A stretch of DNA of 64,000 bases from Gemmata sp051859125. GTDB lineage: Bacteria; Planctomycetota; Planctomycetia; Gemmatales; Gemmataceae. The translations under genes and the position numbers were made by a program. Where the stretch lies: the NCBI RefSeq assembly GCF_051859125.1, contig NZ_JBHYGG010000157.1, positions 8,266 through 72,265 of the forward strand, read 5' to 3'. The notes below the pieces were generated by a model. The model was not told the DNA's origin. It was given only the letters and a program-made list of their open reading frames with translations, and made no database searches. Positions 21,927-28,156 of this stretch are shown here, piece after piece (within the stretch, counting starts at the first letter, position 1; each line of letters starts with the position of its first letter).

Positions 21927-22760
21927 TCAGCGGGCCGGGGCGCCGGGCACGCCGGTCGGGGCCGGGGTGCCGGCGGCGCCGGGGGTCGGCGAGGTCGCGG
22001 GCTTCTTCGAGTTGTGGTACATCTGGGTGAGCAGGTCGTCGGCAATGTGGGCGACGTCCATGCACACGCGGGTGATCCGGTTCTTGAAGAACGCGCTGAA
22101 GAAGATGGCGGGGACCGAGATGGCGACCCCGACGAGGGTCACGCTCAGGGCGTGCGAGATGCCCTCGGCCAGCTTCGACGGGTTGATCTGGGTGGAGGTG
22201 GCGAGCACGGAGAACGACTGGATCATGCCGAACACCGTGCCGACCAGCCCGAGCATCGGCCCGAGGGTCGCGATGACGGCGTTGTAGTTGTTCTTCTGCT
22301 CCTTGTCGCTCTTGATGCTCTCCAGGGTGTTCAGGCTCGCCTCGCGGGCGTCCTCGAGGCCGTACTGGAGGCGGCTCATGCCGGCCGTGAGCACCTGGCC
22401 GAGGAACGACGGGTCGTTGCGGGCCATGTCGAACGCTTCCTTGAACTTCCGCTTGTTCACGGTGTCGGTGAACTCGTCGACGAACCCGGGCGGGATGGCC
22501 GAGGTCATGCGGAGGTCGAGGATGAGGAGGACGACGAGGGCGACCATGGCGACCGAGATGGCCAGGAGCAGCGGGCCGAAGATCCAGCCGAGCGACTTGA
22601 TCATGAACAGGACGAGCGGCTCCTTGGCCGGCTCCGCGGCGGCCCCGCCGCCCTCCTGGGCGGTGGCGACCCCGGTCGAGGCGAACAGGAGGGTGAGGGC
22701 CAGCCCCGCGAGGAACAGGAACCGGGAGGGAGCGATCATCCGCAGCGAGGGGAGCGACAT
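21927..22760 (-). CDS. exbB: ExbB/TolQ-family proton channel
   Basis: A 277-residue inner-membrane channel subunit. An extra N-terminal hydrophobic stretch (about 11-35, FLFLAGLALTLLFASTGVATAQ) looks like a signal peptide, followed by the three classic helices: LVLFMIKSLGWIFGPLLLAISVAMVALVVLL cut near 48-80, IATLGPMLGLVGTVFGMIQSF near 160, and ISHALSVTLVGVAISVPAIF near 195. The conserved Thr-rich and Gly-rich helix faces are present. The C-terminus is a Pro/Thr/Ala tail. First gene of the operon exbB-exbD-exbD-duplicated-domain gene-toroid gene. Confidence 0.92.
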   Translation of the reverse strand: MSLPSLRMIAPSRFLFLAGLALTLLFASTGVATAQEGGGAAAEPAKEPLVLFMIKSLGWIFGPLLLAISVAMVALVVLLILDLRMTSAIPPGFVDEFTDTVNKRKFKEAFDMARNDPSFLGQVLTAGMSRLQYGLEDAREASLNTLESIKSDKEQKNNYNAVIATLGPMLGLVGTVFGMIQSFSVLATSTQINPSKLAEGISHALSVTLVGVAISVPAIFFSAFFKNRITRVCMDVAHIADDLLTQMYHNSKKPATSPTPGAAGTPAPTGVPGAPAR

Positions 22761-22940
22761 ACGGCAATCCTGGGTGAGTCGGGGTGGCGAAAGCTGATGA
22801 CGGCCCGTTCGGGCGTTCCGTGGAAATAAACGAGGCAACGACGTGTTCCGGTTGGACGCCGCCGCGGGTCGGTTAGTTCCCGAGATTCGCGCTTCAACAG
22901 TTTTTACTGCCGGCCGCGCAGAAGGGACATCATTCCCGAC

Positions 22941-22971
22941 TATTAAGGCAGGCACCCGTGGGGCGCGTCAA
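22941..22971 (-). promoter_or_regulatory. Possible promoter of exbB operon
   Basis: On the minus strand TTGACG (22966-22971) precedes a TTAATA (22941-22946) with a 19-base spacer, which is longer than ideal. It lies in the AT-rich patch about 180 bases before exbB. Confidence 0.35.
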
Positions 22972-23035
22972 GGAATTTTTTGCCCGAGAGTGGATACTTT
23001 GTTCCCACCGCGGTGTTCCCGGTGGCCGGACGCAC

Positions 23036-23100
23036 GCGCCCCCGGGGCACGAAGATCGACGCGCGAACACGGCGCGGCTCCGTTCGCGCCCCGGGGGCGC
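23036..23100 (-). terminator. Terminator-like stem after the caspase-like gene
   Basis: GCGCCCCCGGGGC (23036-23048) and GCCCCGGGGGCGC (23088-23100) are perfect complements, beginning 8 bases after the caspase-like stop. On the minus strand, some 50 bases further, AAAGTATCC follows rather than a strict U-tract. Confidence 0.45.
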
Positions 23101-23107
23101 ACGTCCC

Positions 23108-26100
23108 TTACGGGGGCGTGGTACCCGAGCTGATCGGCTGCCACGCGAGGCCGAGCGAGAACGACTTGTCGCGCTTCGCCTGGATGGCCCAGGGCGTCCC
23201 CTTGTGGTCGGTGACGAGCTTGTTGTACAGCTCCTTCGCCTCGTCCCGGAGGGCCACGACGTCCTTGCCGCTCTTCATCTTCTCGGCCGACGAGAGCTTG
23301 TACGAGTCCTGGCCGAGCTTCATGTCGAGGGCCGGGAGCGTCTCGGTGAGCACGTTGCCGAGCACCTTGTTGTACTCGTTCATGAACGCGAGCCGGGCCT
23401 TGAGGGTGGCGCGGGCGTAGTCGTACTGGGCCTGCCACCGCTTGTCCTGCGCGTCCCGCATCGCGGCGATCGAGTCCAGCTCGGCGTTCATGAGCTCCAG
23501 TTCGGCGATCCCCAGGGCCCAGAAGTCCTGCTCCTTCTTGATCTCGTTCTTGAGGGCGTCGTTGACCGGGGCCTTGAACTCGTCGCGGAGCTTGGGGCCG
23601 TCGGTGCCGGCCGTCGTGGTCCACATGGCGCGGACCTTGTCGAACGCCGCGAACGTGACCGCCTGGAACTTGTAGGTTTCCTTGTCCTTGAGGACCATGT
23701 CGGCGGTGACCTCGGACTTGTAGTCCTTCATCACCTCCTCGCGGAACGGGAGCCCGGCGATGTCGGCGTCGATCACGTCGCTCTTGATGGCCGGGACGTA
23801 CAGCTCCTTGACGATGGCGGCGATCTCGGCCGGGTTGATGCCCTTGGGCGGCGGCGGGTACTCGAACCGCTTGGCCAGGGGCTCGTCGGGGTTGAACGCG
23901 ACCCAGTTGGGCGGCCCCTTGCCCTCGACCTTCATCGCCTGCTTGAGGCCGACGACGGGGGACGTGGCCATGTCGGTGACCCGCTTGGCGACGGCGGCGG
24001 CCCACTCGCCGAGCGGGATCGGGTCGGCGGGCACGGGCTGCCTGGCGGCGGTGGCCCGCGCGCCCTTGGCGGCCACGGCCTTCATGGCCTCGAGGAACGC
24101 GCTGCCGGCGTACTTCGGCGCGCCGATCGAGGTCTCGGTCTGGAGGTTGAAGAACTCCAGCGCGTTCTCGCCGGGCTGGCAGGTGATGACGGCCTCGACG
24201 CCCGGGGGCGGGGCGGCGAGCGCCTTGTACAGCGTCTCGGTCATCGGCTCGCTGCCGGGCCGCTGGCGGCCCCGCTGCGGGTTGAACCGGCACACGTCCC
24301 AGATGACGACCTTCTGGGTCGCCTTGCAGGCCTTCATCTTGTCGTAGAAGTCCGACAGCGGGATCAGCGACGGCTCGGGGTCGTCGAGGTCGCCCTCGAT
24401 CGGCGCGAGGAACGGCTTGCCGTCGACTTCAAGGGCGTGGCCGCCGAAGTACACGACGATCCGGTCCTGGGCGCGGCTGGTCGCGAAGAACCGCTCGTAC
24501 GCGCCCATCACCACGTTCCGCATCGGGTTCTGGACGTCGTTGGTCTTGGTGCTGTCGGGCCGGGCCGTGTCGGACAGCACGAACAGTTGGTTCCGCTCGT
24601 GGTCCTTCGGGTCGAACGGGACGTTCCACTCGTTGGCCAGGCGGATGGCCGCGCCGCGGCTCCGGTCCTCGCCGCCGGGCTGCCCGGCGGTCAGCGGGTT
24701 CAGGTACATGTAGTTGCTGATGTGGATGAACAGCATCCGCCGCGGGAACGGGCCGGCCCGGGCGCTGTCCTTGGACGACGGGGCCGACTTGACCGCGGTG
24801 TACAGTTCCGCGGCCCGCTTGGCGACGTCCGGGTTCGTGGACCGCGTGCCGTCCTTGAGCGCGGCCTCGGCCTTGTCGCCCATCTCGCGGAGCGCCTTCG
24901 CGGCCGCGTCGCGCTCGCGGGCGTCGTCGCTGCCGAGGAAGTCGACGAGCTTGTACGGGTCGGTGACGCCCAGCACCTTGTTGGCGGCCTGCTTGTCGTT
25001 GAGCGACTTGGCGGCGATGATCGACGCGGTGACCAGGCCGCCGGTGAGAACGAGGGTGATCGCCACGTAGACCAACTTGTTCTGGCCGTTCGGCTTGCGG
25101 CGGGCGGCGACGACGGGCACGTCGGTCTTGAACGCGCTGTTCGGGACCGGCTGCGCGGCGGGGCGGGCGGCGACGCCGCTCGCGGCCTTGGCCGCGGCAC
25201 CCGTGCCGTTGGGCCGGGGGGCGACGCCGGTGCCGCCGGTCGGCTTGGCGGGCGCGCCGGGCCGGGCCGGGGCACCGTTGGTGGCGGACATCACGCCGGA
25301 CGCCGGGGCGGGCACCCGCGGGGCCGGCGGAACGGGGACGCTGCCGGAGACCCGCGGAACGGGCGGTGCGGGCGGTGCACCTGCGGCCGCGCCGTAGTAG
25401 ACGCCCGAGGCGGGTGCGGCCGGCGGGACACCGTACACGCCCGACGCGGGCGCGGCCGGGGGGACCGGGCCGGCCCCGTGCGGCATCGGGTACGGGTAGC
25501 CGCCGGGGGCCGGAGCGCCGGGGGGCACGGGAGCGGCGCCGGGGGGCATGGGGTACGGGTAGCCCGGGGGCGGCCCGCCGTAGGCGCCCGGGGGTGGGTA
25601 GCCCGGTGCGCCGGGGGGCGGGTACCCCGGCACGCCCGGGGGGTACCCGGGGGGCGGGCCGTAGGGGTAGCCCGGGGGCGGCGCGTAGGGGTACCCGGGG
25701 GGCGCGCCGTAGGCACCGGGCGGGTAGCCCGGGGGCATCGGGTAGGGGTAGCCCGGGGGGGGCGCGGCGGGTTGCGGCGGGGCGGCGGGCTGCGACGACA
25801 CGTCGGCCCCACCGGTCGGGTCGAATCCGTTATCAGCGGGGTACTCCGGCGCGGCGCCTTGGCCCGGGAACATCCCGTCGCCCTCGTCGGCCCCCCGGTT
25901 GAAGTCGAACGCGGCCGGATCAACGTCGGCGGTGTGCCCGCTGCTGGGGCTCTGGGTGTGTTCGAGGTGGGCCGCGGAGTCGGCCCCGTCCCCGCCGCGG
26001 GCCTTGGTGCGAACGACCGTCCCGCACTTCTTGCACTTGATGGCCTGCCCGAGCCACTGACTCGGGATGCGCAACCCGGTCTGGCACTGGGGGCAGGTCG

Positions 26101-26119
26101 CGCGAACGGTCGTGTCCAT
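23108..26119 (-). CDS. Zinc-ribbon, membrane-anchored caspase-like protein
   Basis: A 1003-residue protein. Residues 1-40 are a zinc ribbon (CPQC at 9-12, CKKC at about 29-32). A proline-rich region (about 110-250) repeats PGYPP, PGYPYP and APASGVY. A membrane segment (about 347-368, LVYVAITLVLTGGLVTASII) is followed by a caspase-family p20-like domain with His561 (VYFGGHALEVDG) and Cys610 (VIWDVCRFNP), 49 residues apart as in active members. The last 300 residues are helical and Lys/Glu-rich. The ATG at 26119 starts the zinc ribbon. Substrate is unknown; the proteolytic domain should lie outside the cytoplasm if the ribbon is inside. Confidence 0.8.
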   Translation of the reverse strand: MDTTVRATCPQCQTGLRIPSQWLGQAIKCKKCGTVVRTKARGGDGADSAAHLEHTQSPSSGHTADVDPAAFDFNRGADEGDGMFPGQGAAPEYPADNGFDPTGGADVSSQPAAPPQPAAPPPGYPYPMPPGYPPGAYGAPPGYPYAPPPGYPYGPPPGYPPGVPGYPPPGAPGYPPPGAYGGPPPGYPYPMPPGAAPVPPGAPAPGGYPYPMPHGAGPVPPAAPASGVYGVPPAAPASGVYYGAAAGAPPAPPVPRVSGSVPVPPAPRVPAPASGVMSATNGAPARPGAPAKPTGGTGVAPRPNGTGAAAKAASGVAARPAAQPVPNSAFKTDVPVVAARRKPNGQNKLVYVAITLVLTGGLVTASIIAAKSLNDKQAANKVLGVTDPYKLVDFLGSDDARERDAAAKALREMGDKAEAALKDGTRSTNPDVAKRAAELYTAVKSAPSSKDSARAGPFPRRMLFIHISNYMYLNPLTAGQPGGEDRSRGAAIRLANEWNVPFDPKDHERNQLFVLSDTARPDSTKTNDVQNPMRNVVMGAYERFFATSRAQDRIVVYFGGHALEVDGKPFLAPIEGDLDDPEPSLIPLSDFYDKMKACKATQKVVIWDVCRFNPQRGRQRPGSEPMTETLYKALAAPPPGVEAVITCQPGENALEFFNLQTETSIGAPKYAGSAFLEAMKAVAAKGARATAARQPVPADPIPLGEWAAAVAKRVTDMATSPVVGLKQAMKVEGKGPPNWVAFNPDEPLAKRFEYPPPPKGINPAEIAAIVKELYVPAIKSDVIDADIAGLPFREEVMKDYKSEVTADMVLKDKETYKFQAVTFAAFDKVRAMWTTTAGTDGPKLRDEFKAPVNDALKNEIKKEQDFWALGIAELELMNAELDSIAAMRDAQDKRWQAQYDYARATLKARLAFMNEYNKVLGNVLTETLPALDMKLGQDSYKLSSAEKMKSGKDVVALRDEAKELYNKLVTDHKGTPWAIQAKRDKSFSLGLAWQPISSGTTPP

Positions 26120-26166
26120 CAGTCGCCTCCGGCGGCGGATCAAGGCGCATTTGCGGGTTAGAGGTG

Positions 26167-26198
26167 ATTCTAGCAGATTCCGTTCCCGGAAGTTGCAA
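26167..26198 (-). promoter_or_regulatory. Promoter of the caspase-like gene
   Basis: Minus-strand TGCTAGAAT is an extended -10 (TAGAAT at 26167-26172). TTGCAA at 26193-26198 could be a -35, although the 20-base spacer is long. The predicted start gives a 5' leader of about 41 bases. Confidence 0.45.
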
Positions 26199-26387
26199 CT
26201 AATCCGGTGCCCCGTGTCGGCTTTGATCCGCAAGGAATTTCAGCGCGGCGCGCGACCCACGAACGGGCTCCGGGGGCACTTTGTGGCCACCCCTGAGCAG
26301 AGTTGGGACAGCGTCGCGGGGCAACCCGGCCGCTTGCCGGAACGCCCCCGGTTCGGCATTCTGACGGCTGGGAGCAGGGGCCAGCAC
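26199..26387. other. Gap upstream of the isocitrate dehydrogenase gene
   Basis: This stretch has no credible gene. Together with the adjoining repeat (26388-26475) it makes up most of the 369 bases between two divergent genes. I see no clear rightward promoter. Confidence 0.4.
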
Positions 26388-26475
26388 CTCAGAAGAGCAG
26401 AGGACAGAAGGGGAGCGCGGGGGCACTTCGCCGCCTGCTCTTCTGTCCTCTGGCGCTCTGTCCTCTGCTCCCCAC
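26388..26475. repeat. Word-like inverted repeat (AGAGCAGAGGACAGAAG)
   Basis: CAGAAGAGCAGAGGACAGAAG on the left is mirrored on the right by CTGCTCTTCTGTCCTCTG and by CTCTGTCCTCTGCTCC. It ends 13 bases before the IDH start. Confidence 0.65.
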
Positions 26476-26488
26476 CAGGGGGCCGCGA

Positions 26489-27487
26489 ATGCAAGTCGTA
26501 CTGATTGAGGGCGACGGGATCGGGCCGGAGGTGACGCAGGCCGCGTGCCGCGTCGTGGCGGCCGCCGGGGTGCGGATCGACTGGGTCAAGGCCGCCGCCG
26601 GCATCCCCGCCGCGGAGCAGCACGGCGAGCCGCTCCCGGAAGAAACGCTCGAGATGATCCGCCGGTACCGGGTCGCGCTCAAGGGGCCGTGTACCACGCC
26701 GGTCGGCAAGGGGTACCGGTCCATCAACGTGCGGCTGCGGCAGGGGCTCGACCTGTTCGCCAGCGTGCGGCCGGTCCGCACCATGCCCGGGGTGAAGACG
26801 CCCTACGAGAAGGTAGACCTCGTCGTGGTCCGCGAGAACACCGAGGGGCTGTACTCGGGGATGGAGCACCAGGTGGTGCCCGGGGTGGTGGAGAGCGTGC
26901 GGCTGGTGACCCGGGCGGCGGCCGAGCGGATCGTGAAGTTCGCGTTCGAGCTGGCCCGGCACGGGGGCCGGCGGCTGGTCACGTTCTGCCACAAGGCCGA
27001 CGTGATGCGGCTGTCCGACGGGCTGTTCCTCGAGTGCGCCCGCACCGTGGCCGAGGACTACCCGTTCATCCAGTTCGAGGAGAAGCCGATCGACAACGTG
27101 TGCCTGGAGCTGGCGAGCGACCCGACGCAGTTCGACGTGCTGGTGATGGAGAACCTGTTCGGGGACGTGATCTCGGACCTGGCGGCGGGGCTGGTGGGCG
27201 GGCTCGGGCTGGTGCCGGGGGCGAACTACGGGACCCGGTTCGCGGTGTTCGAGGCGGTCCACGGCAGCGCCCCGGACATCGCCGGGCAGGGGCTCGCGAA
27301 CCCGATCGCGGTGGTCCGCAGCGCGGCGCTGATGCTGGAGTACGTCGGGCACCGCGACGCGGCCGTGAAGATCGAGAAGGCGGTGGCGGCGACCCTCCAG
27401 GCCGGCGTCGGCCTGACCCGCGACCTCGGCGGCACCGGCACCACCGCGACCATCACCGAGCAGCTCATCAAGAACCTGGGGGCGTGA
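26489..27487 (+). CDS. Isocitrate dehydrogenase, NAD-type
   Basis: Oxidatively decarboxylates isocitrate to 2-oxoglutarate. The 332 residues belong to the isocitrate/isopropylmalate dehydrogenase family, in its short mitochondrial IDH3-like branch. Seen in order: GDGIGPEVT near 8, SINVRLRQGLDLFASVRP near 86 for the substrate phosphate/carboxylate arginines, RENTEGLYSGMEH near 113, the catalytic Lys in FCHKADVMRLSDGLF, DNVCLELA, the metal Asp in NLFGDVISDLAAGL, and HGSAPDIAGQGLANP for NAD. ENTEGLYSG favours isocitrate over isopropylmalate. A paralogue with altered motifs is at 33034. Confidence 0.88.
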   Translation: MQVVLIEGDGIGPEVTQAACRVVAAAGVRIDWVKAAAGIPAAEQHGEPLPEETLEMIRRYRVALKGPCTTPVGKGYRSINVRLRQGLDLFASVRPVRTMPGVKTPYEKVDLVVVRENTEGLYSGMEHQVVPGVVESVRLVTRAAAERIVKFAFELARHGGRRLVTFCHKADVMRLSDGLFLECARTVAEDYPFIQFEEKPIDNVCLELASDPTQFDVLVMENLFGDVISDLAAGLVGGLGLVPGANYGTRFAVFEAVHGSAPDIAGQGLANPIAVVRSAALMLEYVGHRDAAVKIEKAVAATLQAGVGLTRDLGGTGTTATITEQLIKNLGA

Positions 27488-27489
27488 CG

Positions 27490-27797
27490 TCAGCCGAAGA
27501 TCGCCGACGCGTCCTGGCCGGAATGGAGAATGCGGACGACGCGAATCCCGTCGGCCGTCGGGACGTAGTAGACGAGCCGGCCGAGGAACTTGCGGACGGG
27601 CCGCACCCGCATCCCCGGGTGCCGGGGTAGGGCGGGTCGATCGGGGCGGCCGCCAGCGGGAACCGCTCGATCCGGCGAAGTGTTTCGGTCAGGCGGTCTT
27701 GAAACGCCAGCGCGACCGCGGCCCCGTAGTCGCCGGCAAGGTCTTCCGACGCTATGTCGATGTCCGCCTGGGCGCGGGCGGGGATGACGACGCTCAC
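27490..27797 (-). pseudogene. ParE/RelE-type toxin, frameshifted
   Basis: The first half reads as a ParE toxin (ARAQADIDIASEDLAGDYGAAVALAFQDRL, then IERFPLAAAPIDPPYPG). At about 27616, in a GGGG run on the minus strand (CACCCGGGGATGCGG), the frame is lost. The expected second half continues one frame over: MRVRPVRKFLGRLVYY, then ADGIRVVRILHSGQDA to a stop at 27490. Adding one G to the run would give an intact toxin of about 100 residues. This may be a real inactivating mutation, a sequencing error in a homopolymer, or a programmed shift. Its start overlaps the antitoxin stop by four bases. Confidence 0.75.
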
Positions 27798-28093
27798 GAG
27801 GCAACTCCCGACTTCCTCGCGAGCTTCTCGAGCAAGACCCGCCGCCGCTCGCCCCTGAACGCCGCGTCGGCGATCACGTCGCCGCCACTGGACATACCCT
27901 CGTCGAGCATCGCTTCGAGTTCCGCCCGGTTCCGGGGCGTCAGCCGCGTCGGTGCGGGGTCCGGCACCTCATCGCCGCGGACCAAGTCCTCCCTCACCAG
28001 GGACAGCACGTACTCATCGACGGTGGCGAAGCCGCCGGCGCGGGCGTCGCGTTCGAGCCGGTCGCGCATCTCGTCGGGCAGGGTGATGGTCAT
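27794..28093 (-). CDS. ParD/CopG-type antitoxin
   Basis: A 99-residue ribbon-helix-helix protein. MTITLPDEMRDRLERDARAG is the DNA-binding strand and first helix; FATVDEYVLSLVREDLV is the second helix. The remaining half (MLDEGMSSGGDVIADAAFRGERRR) is the acidic/flexible toxin-neutralising tail usual for ParD. The four-base ATGA overlap with the downstream ParE-like frame shows a classic antitoxin-first operon. It should bind its own promoter. Because the toxin frame is broken, this may be an orphan antitoxin now. Confidence 0.88.
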   Translation of the reverse strand: MTITLPDEMRDRLERDARAGGFATVDEYVLSLVREDLVRGDEVPDPAPTRLTPRNRAELEAMLDEGMSSGGDVIADAAFRGERRRVLLEKLARKSGVAS

Positions 28094-28156
28094 GCGTCGG
28101 TCCTCCGTGCGTTCACCTTACCCGGTCGCGCGCCGGGCGGTCAACGGCTCACGCAC

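Larger units (their letters stand above)
22761..23107. other. exbB upstream gap
   Basis: 347 bases without a gene. The half near exbB is unusually AT-rich (AACAGTTTTTACTG near 22899, AATTTTTT near 22974), as expected of a promoter. The other half holds the terminator-like stem of the caspase-like gene. No reading frame is credible. Confidence 0.5.
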
